From Paragordius varius (taxonomy: Eukaryota > Nematomorpha), in the NCBI GenBank assembly GCA_964247055.1, contig OZ176055.1:6076001-6140000 (forward strand): a stretch of 64,000 nucleotides of DNA. The letters are read 5' to 3'. This document shows, one piece after another, positions 33,250-46,531 of the stretch. Each line of letters begins with the position of its first letter. Within the stretch, counting starts at the first letter, position 1. The notes under the pieces were generated by a model. That model was given only the letters and a program-made list of their open reading frames with translations, did not search any database and was not told the DNA's origin. The position numbers were made by a program, and so were the translations under genes.

Positions 33250-33425
33250 TGCAGTGACTCTTGGTTTTCTCATAAATTAGTGTTCTCCATTTTTGACGAT
33301 CTTGTGATTCTCTCAAAAATTGAGGAAAAGTTCGGTTTGTTATTGATTTAAGCATGTCGATCCACCGCTTTTTTGGTCGGCCCCTTCTGCGGGTGCCATA
33401 TACCAACCCAAAAGTATGCTTTTTC
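33250..33425 (-). mobile_element. LINE 3' fragment (reverse-transcriptase C-terminus)
   Basis: Minus-strand translation gives YGTRRRGRPKKRWIDML and SQDRQKWRTLI, matching the RRRGRPRKRW..D and RDKWR blocks near the end of the second ORF of many non-LTR retrotransposons. A short relic with no other domain. Confidence 0.65.
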
Positions 33426-33875
33426 TAGCGAGTCGGATCCCAGGATATGACCCAGATAAATAAATAAGCCAAAATATCTAAAAATTTATTTGTAAAAAAA
33501 ATTCAGTAACAAACTACTTTCGCGCCATTTTTATTTGCATCATTTTTGCAAAATATCGTATTTATTTTTTACCTAAAATTAAGTTTACTTTGGTATTAAA
33601 ATGACATTCGTTGATAACAGAAAAAGCGATATATTTTGCCTATGTCACATGTCATGTTAGCTAAATTTTTACCTTGAGGTTTTACCTATGAATAATTAAT
33701 AAGAAATATTTTTGAATGATATTTTTTATATTTCAGTTTATTAATGTATTTTAGTGAGACTTTTGCCATAGTTTATTTTATTTTTTTTAATATTTTTTAA
33801 ACAATTCTGGGGTATTTAACTAGCCCAAATCAAAGGGCTCAAATTAATGTGCTGTATCCAAGTGTCAACAGATAA

Positions 33876-34790
33876 CACTGGACAACAAATTTTTCTGCCA
33901 CTCGAGTTTTTTGCATTTTCTGATATTTAGTATCATTTTAACAGTAAATCTGAAATAATAATTATAACTCGATGGAAGAATTTTGTATGATTTGATTTTT
34001 TTGATTATGCGCCCTCTTTATCAAAATTTTACTAAAAAATGTTTTTCTTTAAAAAAATATACATGCCCATTTGTAATATATCATTCGAAAGAGTAATAAA
34101 AACTCTATAAAATGCGTACTAATATGTATTACATCGACAGTTAATATTGGACACAAAGAGCGACAAGCGCACGAAGCGAGAGCATTTTTTTAATTATTAT
34201 ATTTTTAAAACTTATGGATGAAAATAGCCCAAACTTTGTTTAGATGGTGATGAATGTCCAAAAAAGATAAAAGAAATTTTTTGATTGAAACATTTTTTAT
34301 TGCTTTTATGTCACTCAAAACAGCCATTTTTAAGTTTTTGTTTTTAAAATTACCATCTCATCAATATTAATTTATTTTCTTTACAAGGCTGATAATTTCG
34401 AAATTTTGAAGATAAAAACAAATTTTAAGGTATTTTTGATCTATAGCCATTATGTAATAAATTTACAGTTATAACTATGCATTTTAATATCCACTAGGTA
34501 AAATATTTATGATAATAATAATTTTTATTAAAAAAAGCAAACCAAAAACTTTTTCAAACATTTTTTAAATTAAATACTAATATAACCCTATTAATTATAT
34601 TAAAATAATTTATATGATTTTAAAATTAGTTTGTCTGCGAAAATTCTTGATTTTAAGGATTGAAAATTTTGACCATTTAAATCCAAATAACTTTTACATC
34701 CGATTGATTTAAATGATTTACTACCATTTAAAAGATGCAGTTTTTGCGCTCTTGAATGATATAAAATACATGGCTTCATATAAACTTTTT
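33876..34790 (+). mobile_element. truncated copy of a Harbinger-type element
   Basis: It starts TAA-CACTGGACAACAAATTT and is closely similar, in opposite orientation, to the complete element at 48,549-49,674 until about 34,790, where similarity stops. It lacks the second terminal repeat and any transposase frame. Confidence 0.75.
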
Positions 34791-35562
34791 TTCCAGTTTT
34801 TTATATGGACCCATTACCTATGTATCCTTAATTTCTTTAAAGACACAAGGCCCGAAAACCCATATATTTTAGTTATAGAAAATATATGCTTTAAAAATGT
34901 GTTTTGTGTGCACTCTGTAAAATAATTTACAAGGTTTCATAAAATTGCACCCTTTTAATATGATAAAGACTTTTGTCAATCTTAAACTATTTTAACTTTT
35001 TACAAAAGGTTTTTGCAAACTTTTACAACTGTATTTCGAAAAGGATATACTTTATACATTATTAACATGTATGGTTCGCTTTTTCGATTTTATTTCTGAA
35101 CTGTTGTTACTTTACTTTTTAATTAGCTGAGAAAAAATCGAGGGGGGTGAAAAGAATTACATTAATTTTACATGCTGATAACATAAAATCATTATAACTT
35201 TGGGGGCGAAAAAAATAATGATAAGGTCGGTCTAGACAAAAAATGATCGGGTTTCAGTGCAATCATTATCTCACCCTTATTATACCTTCTTCTATAATAA
35301 GTTATTTCATTTAAGATAATGATATAAATATGATGTTAAAATTAAATTCAATACATATATTTTTTAAACGGTCACATTTGTTGCGCCATTTCACCATATA
35401 ATGTTAGAGTTGTAATTTTGGGTTTTTAGATAGTATTGAAGTATTATAATTTAAAATCAAAGATATTTATTGGATTTAATTTTAAAACGTATTATTTAAG
35501 TTTTATAAAGGGATCTATATAAAACAATCAATATATTTAAAGTTACATTTATTAGTATCTAA

Positions 35563-38500
35563 TTAAACATTACAATCTTTAATTAATTTTTTAATGGTAA
35601 TTACGGAATTGATTGAACCATTCCTTATTTTTATGCCGTGATCAGACAAATTTCCAATGCAAGCAATCGACGCCAAAATCATATCGGGCAAAATGATGTC
35701 TTCAGGGTGGCGTTTGAGTAATTTTATAGTTAGATTGGAGTTTTCTTGTTTTAACAAAACCTTTTATAAATCATTGATTATTTTATATAAAATATATTTG
35801 TTGTTGCAAATTAACGAAACAGCCAAAGTGATAGGTTAGCCCAAGAAAGATGAGAAGGCTAGTGTACTTATTCAACTAAATAGATTTACAAAATACCCCA
35901 CACTTAATAATTTCATGTGGGTTTTGTGTTTTAGCTGCAAAAAAAACATCCTAAAGCCGTTTAATTTCCACAAACATTATAAACAAAATATATAAAGCAA
36001 TTAACAATTATAATATGAAATTTAAAGTTGCTTAAAATTCTAGCTTTAAAAATTATATAAAAAATGGAAAACACATAAAATTGATAGAAACCGGCGACAC
36101 GGGTGTGATATAAAACAGATTGTATACAGTTATCACTATGATCGAAAAAAGGGAAACCAATATACTTATCGTTTTAAAACTTAAAAGAGGAAATTGAAAT
36201 AATTTTTAGATTCAAAATTTTTTGGTAAGCTACTTGTCGGGAATATAGGGGGCATTACTTTTAAAAATTATTTTTGATACCAAATATTATGTAAATATAA
36301 TTACTAACCTTATCTGATGTTCGAAATGAATAAGTAGTATGAAATCTTTCCTTTAAATTAAACAAGAGGTAACTGCATTCAGTATTTCTTTGCACAACAT
36401 CGATTACGATCTAAAATGACATGTACTTAATTATTATTATATAAATATATATTATCACAATAAAATTGTTATTTAAATCTTTAAATCCATAAATTTTAGC
36501 TATGATTGGAACGATGTTTATTTTGGGATAAAATAATGATTAAATAGCATAAATAATGTCATTCATAGATTTGGCTTTTAGCATAAATTTTTTTATTTTT
36601 ATTGAATATCTTCAAAATATCAAAAATAATTTTCGCCTTTTGTAGTTATAAATTTAATTTGATATGCGTTAAAAATAAAAATTTATTTTAATTATTTTTG
36701 GGAACACATGTTTTCAAAATTTTCAGATCTGTTATGACTCTGCCCACCACCAGGTCAAAATTCTTAAAAATGGTCATTCAAAAATCAACTTATAATGCAA
36801 ATGAGAGCTATTTATTTTTTTCCACCACGGTCACTATAAGCGAAATGTGCAAAATTCAAAAATGATTTTCACTGGAACGCACCACATTTTACAATATGAT
36901 AAATATATAAAAAATAAAACTCAAAAATCTATCCAAGATCCTTAAGCGCCTACGGTGTACAGTTCTGCTTGAAAAAGTGGCTATAGGACTTTTATAGATT
37001 TTTTCACAAAATTTATTAAATTATATATCATGGTCTGTCTTTACCAAAAAATGATTTGGTCAATACGGCCCTCTCAAAATACCCCATGTGTAAAACAATG
37101 GCTTATTATGCATGACTTTAAATTTGACTAAAGAGGCCATAATCGACATTTAAAGGCCAAAGTTATATCCTGGCTTATTTATGAAAATAGGGTGCCTGAT
37201 TTATCATAAATTCTGCCTTTATGGCAGATATTAGCAGATGCACATAAATTTATAATATTTTATAATATCGTGGTGATTAAAATTAATAACAGTTGTAAAA
37301 TCCGTAATATAATAATTTTGAATAGAAAATTAATTGAAAGATAATTATAAACAAAATTTATAAACGATATGTGAAACCCTTTCGTTAATAGTAATCGTAG
37401 ACTAGTTTCGTGCTTGTTAGCACTCATCAGTACGACACAACTATTTGACTTGGGGTTTTCACATATCGATTTCGTGTATATATATATATATATATATATA
37501 TATCCAACTTTGCAATTTTGGTATAAATGCAGTTGGTTATACATTTTTTAAATTAAATTTATATACGAAATCGATATGTGAAAACCCCAAGTCAAATAGT
37601 TGGTCGTACTGATAAGTGCTAGCAAGCACCAAACTAGTCTGCGATTTCTATTGACGAAGGGTTTCATATATCGTTTATAATTTCTGTTTATAATCTTTCA
37701 ATTAATTTTCTATTTAAAATTATTATTATACTAGCGTAAATCTCGTGCTGCTACTCAGCCCAGGGAAGTCCTTCGGACTTCTGGGAAGGTGGGGGAGGGG
37801 GGCTATTTGAAATAAGGGACAATAAAATGGTCCACATATGTGGATTATTTCGAAACATTATTTAATAGATATGATTTTATAGGAATTATAAACGGTGCAT
37901 TCATAGTAATATATTGTTTAATTGGGGGAAAAATAGATTTAAAAAACTATTAATGTGGACTTTGTTTTTTTTTAAAAAATGGCATTTTACGGGGGGAGCG
38001 GGTAAAAAGAGAGACAAATCAAAAGGGCGAGACGACTTTGTTCGGCGCAATCAAAAATAACTAAAAAAATCATATTTGAAATTGAATGATCCAACACGTT
38101 CTCCAGAAAATTGTCTCAAAGACACGATTTTTGTGGACTTCTGTTTTCAAAAACAAACCCGTTTTTCACACGGGGTGGGCCCGAACTGGGGGCCTATTTC
38201 AAAAAAAGGCGAAGCTATTGTCGGGACATTTATTAATGATTATATTTTTTCGATATTTGGATTTAATTGGGTCTACCGGTTTCCCGGTACCAGATCACAA
38301 AGCCAGCATTTTCCATTTTTATAAATATATATATATTACGGATTTTACAACTGTTATTACAAAACATAATCAATCCGTCATTTACCATTATAATATCATC
38401 TTAGATTAAAATTAATGTTAAAAAACTAGAAAAAAATTTACAATATTTATGTTAAAAATATGAAAACTCCCATCAATCAAATCGTTACTTATATTAATAT

Positions 38501-41500
38501 AATAAGTTTATAGTTTCTTTTCCTCAAACTTTTACCCAGAACTACGGTAAGAAGTTTACTGTAGCCTTATATTTGAAATTTATTCAACAAATAACATAAT
38601 TCGTTTCAAAAAATCAATTTTGTTATTAAACCAACATAAAATGGTATTTGATCTATAATTATTATATGTGCTGTTAATTGATAATTTTATTTATAGTATA
38701 AAAAAAACTTTAATCTTATATAAAAAATTTAATTCAGGCTGCTTTTCTAAAAATATTTGGTGGTTTTATGCAACCCGCAACGCAGTAGGTACACAGCTTT
38801 TTTACAAATTATTGATCTACCACAAAGAATAACTTTTTAGGTAATTTAGGGGCCGTTTGGACTATTCCGGTTCTAAGTCGCTGAATCCCCTTTGATAATT
38901 AATAAGATAATAATTAAGGTGTTTTTAAATTACAGTTAATATTTTTAACATTGCGAAACAATACCGTTAGCGTTGTGGTTATCGTAAAGTTAGTCCATTG
39001 CTCTGAAATTTTAAGAATGTAATTCAAATTTTGGAAGAGGTTGAGTTTCACACTATTTCTTATTTTAATCCATTTAAATACGGAACTAATCCATAACCAA
39101 TAATAATATCTATCGACAGTAATGGGAACGTTTCTAATTAATAATATTTTTAATCTATAAAGTATTAAATTAATAATTTTACCAAATCTTTTGATATTGT
39201 TTAAATCAGGGGTGCCCAACAAAAATGGCTTTGCAGGCCGTCATTTGATATAAATATATGGACATTCATATATAATTTATTATATTTCAAACGTAAAAAC
39301 TGTAATATGCAAACCAACATAACAATTTTTTTCTGATTCTTGCCAAGACTAAATTAAAAAATTGTTTAAGAAATGTTGATTTAATTATTATTTCGTTAGC
39401 ATTTTATAATCTATGGATCTTTACATTTTTCGCGTGCCGCGTGTTGGACACCCCTAGTCTATTATAGGCTATTGATTAAATAAGCTAATTTAGTTTTTAT
39501 GTTTTTATGACAGAGTAAAAATTTGGTCAGGAATGTATTGAATTGTACTAAAAGTTCTTAAAGCATACTTAGAGGCGTAGCTGCAGGACAGGATATTGCA
39601 CTGGGCGCCATAGTTGAAGGGGAGCCGGATTTAAAATTTTTCAATTTTATTTCAAAAAAATAGTAGATATTTAAAAGTTTTTATTTTAACTAAGACATAA
39701 AAAAATGACCAATTTATGAGTTAGTTTAAATTTGATTATGCGATTGGTTGAATGGAGGGGGAGGGGGACGCGGGATTTATGCACCGGGGGCCAGCAAGCT
39801 AGGCTTCTAAGCATACCCTTAGGAGCGATATAAATTTCGAGTTACCTATAAAATTTGCCGTACTTTTAATATATGAATTTAAGTAATAATGTATTTGTTT
39901 CCTATTTCCTGTAAAAACAGGTGCCATAAACCAAAAAATCTTTTTATTTTTTACACCTATTCAATATTTAAAACCGTATCTATTTAACTTTTTATGAGAA
40001 GTGGAATATTAAATTAATTTTTTGTTATTGTGAGACAAATCAAAAAACCCTTTTGTAAAAACATTGGTTAGTAATTATGATCTAAACAGCAATGTTTTAA
40101 ATATAATTTTCATTTTTTTAGTTTATCGATCAGGTGTTAAGCATTGATTTGATACCAACTCTATCCTGAAATGCAATAAATATGGTAATAACCAAAAAAA
40201 TATTAAAATTATAGCAAATATATAATTATAAACACAATTATAGTTTCTATCAAATAATTTTTCATGTAATTTGGATTTTTTATTTTAGCCATTTTGAATA
40301 ATGAATTTAAAAACAAGGGTCTTTATCCATAACGAGGCTTTGTAAAATGTTTGTTTATTAACATTATCCCTATTACACACAGTATTATTGAAAACTCTGT
40401 TAACTAACCTATATTTTTACCTCAACTCAATTTGTGAATCATTAACTAAGAAATTGTACAATCCGGAATGTGTTACAAGCTTGCAAATGAAATCGATTGA
40501 GATAAAATAATCTATTTAAGCGAAATAAATTAATTTCATATAGTTGATTGTGCAGCTCTAGGATATAAAATATTCTTTGTCAAAAAACTTTATGAGGATC
40601 GTTAACAACAACCCATTTTAACCATTCAATACTTTTTATGTAAAAGGAATCGGTTATTTAATGGGGATAAAATGATTTTATGAAATTTATAAAAAGTATC
40701 CTTAAACATAATGCTATGGATTACAATAATAGTTATTTTTACCTTTACGAAACTTGCGTGTCATATCGTAACGATCATAACCTGAATATTATTATATAAA
40801 AATTTAGAATACTTTCGCCACATGATTCAATTACAACTGTTAATTCAGACTGGGGTATTAAATCATTGTTAGGGAATGATGTTTCGTTCGATGAATACAT
40901 TTCCAGCGCAGCTAAAATCATATTTGGCACATACAAATGATCCCGTAAAACAATGTAGGAGGGATAAATGTCGAAAACTTGTAATATACTGTTACCATGT
41001 TGATAAAATCGAGTCTAAATTGATGTTTGAGTATATATATCAATACTGTTTAGCGGAGGGGTATCCAACACACGGGGGTCCGCAACTCTTTGTGCGGTTC
41101 GAATTTTTTCAGAATCATACATATCTTAAAATCTAATTTTAAAAACCATTTTTCGCAATTACACTATTTGCAAGGTGCCCCCCAAATTTTTTCGGGTTTG
41201 AAACCTAATGAGTTTCAGTAGACAAAAATGCATAAATTAGAACAACGAATCACCATAAATTTGACAGACCATTTATATAATATATAAATAAGTGACCAAT
41301 ATTCTATTATAATTAGCCTAATATATCAATATTAAAAGTTTGTTCTCTCAAAAATAAATAAAACCGAATCGTTAAACCTGATTGACCAAGTCTTATCATA
41401 ATTGCAGAATTATGTTAAAAATTATTTTAACTTAGCATTGTACAATCAGCTAGACTTGAGAGCGACATTTGGTTTTGGTAATTACTATTTTTAATAAGGG

Positions 41501-44500
41501 AATCCCATCATTCAAATGGGACCTATTCAATTGGTACGTTTACTAAAAAATTATCAATTCCAATTGGAACATAATTTGACATATGAAACTCAAAAGGCTT
41601 ATTCAATTAATATTTACATTTCTGTAAACATAAAAATCAAATCCTTTCTTAAATTTTTTAATTAGGGTTCAGGCTTTATATATCAATTTTAAAATATTTA
41701 ATTGAAAACAAAAAAAGTTACTAAATATGGTTTTGTATCCGTCAAAATGGGGTCGATATAAACTTCAGTTAGATTGTCATCGGGTTGTATATGAACACCA
41801 TACGAATAATGAGAATCTCGATTTCTAACATACAAAGCTTTCAACATTGATCCATTGATATCTATGTAATACTAAAAAATATTGGTTATCAATATTTTTA
41901 AATATAATGTTGCTTCATTTTTTTAGTTAATTAATTTATTATATACATATATTTAAGATGCAACCTATACCTAACAGTGATATCTTTTGGGCACTTTCAA
42001 TTGTTTTTACAATGTTCAAAATTTTTTGTCAAAAATTTATATTGAAAACATTGCTATTTTTGGATAACCCCGTTAAATAAAAAAGGGAGATCTTTGAAAT
42101 CACTGAAAAATGTCATTTAAGAACTAGCTGTCCCTGTCGCGCGTTGTTACTAAGCCTGACTGATGATTAGATAATTGGCCTAAAATATTACAATAAACTG
42201 AATGGAAAATATAAACATTTACATCCCTTTGAGGATTTCAAATTCACTCATATTAAACAAATTCTTCATATTAAAACTGTCCCTTATTCAAGATTGATAT
42301 GATTACATCATTTAACAAAAAGCAATGTATGTCCTATTAGGATTTTTAAAACTATTTTAAATATTTTTTTAAATATACCAATTATTTTTACGCACTCTTA
42401 AAATCAGAAAAGGAATCTCCTTTTGAGGATTCGAAACTAGTCGCTGAATTGTCATTTTTAAATTCGCTTTTTTAATAAATCTTTTATAATTTTATCATAC
42501 AACTTTGAAAATTTTCGTTTTTCCATGGAACAAAGGTTTTAATATATGGTATTCTTTTTACCCATATACTGGGAATTATCCAAAAGGGTTAAAAAAGTCA
42601 GTTAGGGAATTTATGATGAGTATAAATCCCAGAAACTCGTTTTACTTGATAATATTTTAAAGCGAATTTTATATGGGGTGGAGCCCTGCCTAGCAACAAA
42701 TTAAAATGCTTAGCAAAAATTTAACAGAACGTTGACAAATTCATATGCCCTTATACGCATATAAAATTGCTTTAAATTTTTGCAAGACATTTTAGGCGAG
42801 CGGCTAAATGCAAAGTTTCGAAAACAGTGGGTTTGTCACTGTCTACATATTTATAATACAGACCAAAAATATTTGATAAAATATCTAAGAATAATCATGG
42901 TGTTTTTGTTGATTGTTCCATATTGCAAAAGTTGCGCATATTTTGCTAAAAAAAATTGAAAATGCTGCATTCCAAAAATTATCATTATAAAATTAAATCG
43001 ATATCTTTATAATTGATTTATAGATGTGATAGCAGAAAGTCTTAAATTTTTGGACCCCTCAAAAATGCGGTTATCTCAAAATATGCGTGAAAATGCCGAG
43101 ATGTGGCGATAATAATTTATGATATGCGGTAGATTATGGCGCAAAATTTACCCATTTTCCGAAAGATTTATCCCATCCGATATATTAAATAATCCAATTT
43201 TGGAGGAATACACTATACGGCTTATTAAACAATGAGTGTAAAAATACAAGTTTTATTCGAATGGCTTTATACTCCGAATCGATATAGAGACGTGGCTGGA
43301 ATGCGAATCTTATTTGAAAATAAAAAATGTTAGATCTGGCCACATTCATAAAAAAATAAAAAAATCGATTAAATATCTATTTGCGTCCACGTTAATTTTA
43401 CAAAACCATTAATTGTACAATGACCCTCTCTAAAAACGGTGGGGCTAAACAGTGGGCTAATTAAATATAAGGCTTTGTGACGTTCGTCGCATTTATATAA
43501 ATTTAAAAAACATTTATTATTGAAACTGAATGGGAGTACAAGTTTTCCGAAAACAAGCATCAAACTCAACATTTTAGGGATTTGGATTTTTTCAAAATTT
43601 TATTTTTATGATGGGGAAAACAGGAATCTATTTAAATGGCCTAGCATCCTGGGAACATATTTAAATAATAAAATATTTTAAATAAATCCGCACGTCAAAA
43701 AATTGATTCAAAGTCTACATTACCTATTTAATATAACAAAAAATGCTAATTTTTAAATTAAATAATTTACATAATTATTATTATTTCACTTAGCTGCAAA
43801 AAGCGATATTGATAAGTTATGTGCTATTGGAAGAGTAAATAGGGTTGAAATACTAAAAAAGAAATGTATTTGACGTTAAAAATTGTACACTATAGTACGG
43901 GCCAAATAAAAAATATAATATCTTTGCAGGTAAAAACTGATGTAAACTAGTCTTAGATCGCTTAATTACAACCTTGGTAGTTTAGCCAGAGTAGCAATTC
44001 AGAAATCCAAAATATACATTTGGCCTTTGCGTATTACTAACACTTCAGAGCCTTTTCAATTTTTTGTCCTAGTATATATATTGTAGTTTTATAGCCCAGA
44101 GTTCAATTTTGTAACATTGTTATTGAGTTTAGTTAAAATTAAATTATGCAACCTTGTTCTCATGAATTAGATAAAAAAGCTTATATTTTTACAGTTTTGT
44201 TAGAGTCTGATTTAGAAACAGCTCCTAAATACGATTAAAACGAGCAGCTGATATTAAAATAAAAATATATCAAATTTTTGCTGGTAAAATAGAGCCTTTA
44301 ATTATTTTATTCTAACCCTAATATACATTCATTTGTCTGTTGCATTAGCAATTCAAAAAACATAGAAAAAAATGGCGGAGAAGTTTGAGCTTTTTAAAAT
44401 TTGATAATGCGCCTAAAAGACTAAAAAAACATAATTTTTATTTCGGCTTAAAAGCTTATATACTTATTAAAATACACAAATATTAAATAACTTTGGATAA

Positions 44501-44933
44501 AATTAACTTAAAGGTCATGGAATATGAAAAATCTCTTGAAATGATAAAATTATTTGAAAATTCCCTTCAAATTTATTTAGTTACTACTACTGCATAATCC
44601 CAAAAAATATTATAGTGCTAAAGGTATTAATGATTTTTTATATAATAATCTGAAAAAAATTACATCATTGTTAAACATTGCTCGCATAGAATTAAAAATT
44701 AGATAATCGTTCGGCACCAAATAATGGAAATAGGAGGAGGAATTAGTTGAAAATTTATATTGTGGAAACCGGCAAACTATAATCCCCTCATATGTATGCA
44801 GTAATGTCATATTTCTTATCTGTGATATTCTATTAAATACTATTATATTTTTGCAAAACCATATAAAAATAATTTAATTATACCTTTGAGATATAAAATT
44901 TATATCAAAAGAATTAAATTCTGGGAGAGCCAT
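35563..44933 (-). CDS. unrecognised five-exon gene, 221 residues
   Basis: I do not recognise the family. Exons 44884-44933, 44664-44829, 41722-41871, 36309-36410 and 35563-35760 total 666 nt and join in frame with GT..AG ends. The protein begins MALPEFNSFDINFISQR and continues NMTLLHTYEGIIVCRFPQ, VPNDYLIFNSMRAMF, GSMLKALYVRNRDSHYSYG, IVIDVVQRNTECSYLLF, HPEDIILPDMILASIACIG and ends KDCNV. It is a mixed hydrophobic/polar globular sequence with no signal peptide, transmembrane span or low-complexity tract. Introns are 54, 2,792, 5,311 and 548 nt; the two long ones hold most of the repeats in this part. Exons 3-5 all join in phase 0. Its start is 178 bp from RPL19 on the other strand. Extra exons in the long introns cannot be excluded. 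Confidence 0.7.
37305..37731. repeat. large palindromic (fold-back) element
   Basis: Arms 37,305-37,477 and 37,561-37,731 are inverted copies of each other over about 170 bp, for example CCCCAAGTCAAATAGTTGG against its complement. The loop of about 83 bp contains a (TA)n run. No coding content. It abuts the dispersed repeat that begins at 37,731 and lies in the long fourth-to-third exon intron of the unrecognised gene. Confidence 0.85.
37731..38328 (+). repeat. ~600-bp dispersed repeat, copy 1
   Basis: It begins ACTAGCGTAAATCTCG, has the short palindrome GAAGTCCTTCGGACTTC near its start and ends in a run of ATATAT. A second copy lies inverted at 53,368-53,931. The last ~55 codons of one frame are conserved between copies, with the same stop: [19 protein letters not shown] then [18 protein letters not shown]. 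Confidence 0.8.
39207..39457. mobile_element. hAT-type MITE, ~250 bp
   Basis: Ends are CAGGGGTGCCCAACA and, inverted, CTAGGGGTGTCCAACA. The left flank is GTTTAAAT, close to the target of the 5,912 element, but the right flank does not match it. The copy lies in the intron between exons 3 and 4 of the unrecognised gene. Confidence 0.65.
39571..39806. mobile_element. short hAT-like insertion
   Basis: AAGCATAC stands on both sides (39,561-39,568 and 39,809-39,816). The ends AGAGGCGTAGCTGC and, inverted, AGAAGCCTAGCTTGC are imperfect inverted repeats. The interior is GC-richer than its surroundings, with no open frame. Confidence 0.5.
42120..42560. repeat. transposon-like relic
   Basis: It begins CTAGCTGTCCCTGTCGCGCG, a GC-rich start that resembles the ACTAGCG start of the 37,731 repeat and of transposon-derived repeats in other invertebrates. 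A pair of related segments near 42,228 and 42,417 (CTTTTGAGGATT type) suggests internal duplication. No frame. Confidence 0.35.
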
Positions 44934-45111
44934 ATTACAAAGATATATATATGAATTAACTCTAAGATAGCTTAAATACAGGTAAATTACTAAGACACTG
45001 ATTATATTTATCATATTATTAGATATAACAATTGCAAAAAAGTTTATTGACATTTGATTGGTACAAACATTTGCTTAGCTTCACTATTTTTTGAAAGGTT
45101 ACGTTTCCCTT
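44934..45111. promoter_or_regulatory. shared divergent promoter, unrecognised gene / RPL19
   Basis: 178 bp between start codons. A pyrimidine-rich stretch ending CGTTTCCCTT directly before the RPL19 ATG could act as a TOP-like leader, as expected for a ribosomal protein gene. This is inference. Confidence 0.45.
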
Positions 45112-46531
45112 ATGAGGTTTAATTATTTTTAATAAAAGCAATCTGCGTCTACAAAAACGTTTAGCTTCATGCGTTTTGAAGTGTGGAAAAAGGAAAGTAT
45201 GGTTAGATCCAAATGAAGTAAATGAAATATCCAATGCTAATTCAAGTAATTGTGGTTTTATATATCTTAGGACAAAGCATCCGAAAATTAGTTAAAGATG
45301 GTCTTATTATTAAACGGCTAGAGGCTATACATTCAAGAGCAAGAGTTCGTAAAAATATTATTGCACGAAAGAAAGGTAGACACACCGGCCCCGGTAAAAG
45401 AAAAGGGACCGCTAATGCTCGTATGCCCGAAAAAGTTTTATGGATGCGACGCATACGAGTTCTGAGACGGTTATTGAAAAAATATAGAGATGCCAAAAAA
45501 ATAGACAAACATTTGTAAGTAATTAGATATTATTTGGATCATTCTTAGTTAATATATTTATTCTATTAAAAATATATACGCGTTTTCTGATACTAAAACT
45601 ATTTTTAAATGCATAATTTATTCAATCTAATCAATATTTGTGTATATTAAGCGTGTTTAATAGTTTACAAATGTTTTTCATTTTAACGCTAAATAATACC
45701 AAATTATTTTTATTACCTTTAATTTTTTGGTTTTTTAAAAGGATACCCTTTTGACAATCCATATGGTTAGGCTATTTTTTAGATGGTTATAATTTTTTGC
45801 TTTTGAAAGGTAATTATGAAAATTGTTATATATTTTTCTTGCCATTTTTTGAAATATTAATTACAGGTATCATTCATTATATATGAAAGCCAAGGGTAAT
45901 GTTTTCAAAAACAAGCGCAATTTAATGGAATTTATTCATAAGAAAAAGGCTGAAAATACCCGAGCTAAGCAAATAAGGTATAATACTTATATCTATTTTC
46001 TGTTGATTTAATTTATATTTCTATAAAAACCGTATAATTTTTATATAATTTATATCCTTTCTTATATAAATATATACCATTGTTCAAATTCATCCTGGAA
46101 CAATTCAAATTCACCCTTAAAATAAATTATGTGTTTTCGAAATATATAACTCATTATTAATATGAAATATTTTTTTATGGCATAATTTATTATTTTTCAG
46201 CATTATTTTAATTTAAAATTTCTATTATTTAAAAATATATAAAATAGGTAATTTTTAATCTTAAAAAAACATATTTTATTTGAGGGTGAATTCATATTGT
46301 AAATATTATATATATAAATTTTTTTAAATATGGCATAAAATTTACTTGCTAATATTATTAATATATATAATAAAATTATTTCTTAATAACTTTGTACTCT
46401 AATTTATTTTTAGCGATCAAGCCGAAGCTAGAAGAGCTAAAGTTAAAGAGTCAAGAAAGCGGAAAGAAGAACGCGCCGCTTTGAAAAAGGTTGGTGGGGA
46501 TATGGTTAAACCTACTGATGATACAAAATAA
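45112..46531 (+). CDS. RPL19: 60S ribosomal protein L19 (eL19)
   Basis: A structural protein of the large ribosomal subunit. Exons 45112-45116 (5 nt: ATG plus two bases), 45139-45245, 45271-45514, 45867-45977 and 46414-46531 total 585 nt, 194 residues, the normal length. The protein is [20 protein letters not shown], then [65 protein letters not shown] and [17 protein letters not shown], matching eL19 throughout. The first intron is 22 nt (45,117-45,138) and the second 25 nt (45,246-45,270); both are fixed by near-identity of eL19 among animals, which makes them the best-supported ultrashort introns here. The last intron contains a tandem-ended MITE. AATAAA overlaps the stop. Confidence 0.98.
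46075..46310. mobile_element. tandem-ended MITE, copy in RPL19 intron 4
   Basis: The left end TATACCATTGTTCAAATTC and units ending CAATTCAAATTCACCCTT match the 12,219 family. The right end keeps GAGGGTGAATTCATATTG then TAAATATTATA. It supplies more than half of a 436-bp intron. Confidence 0.6.

Noticed and set aside
38086-38409. A second overlapping open frame in the 600-bp repeat
   Set aside because: Only the frame ending near 38,324 is conserved in both copies; this one is its shifted shadow.
43369-43572. Minus-strand frame with VFGKLVLPFSFNNKCF
   Set aside because: Composition is plausible but there are no matching splice sites or homology, and it does not fit between exons 2 and 3 of the unrecognised gene in phase.
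45242-45508. Minus-strand open frame opposite RPL19
   Set aside because: It is the complement of strongly conserved eL19 coding sequence with no independent support.
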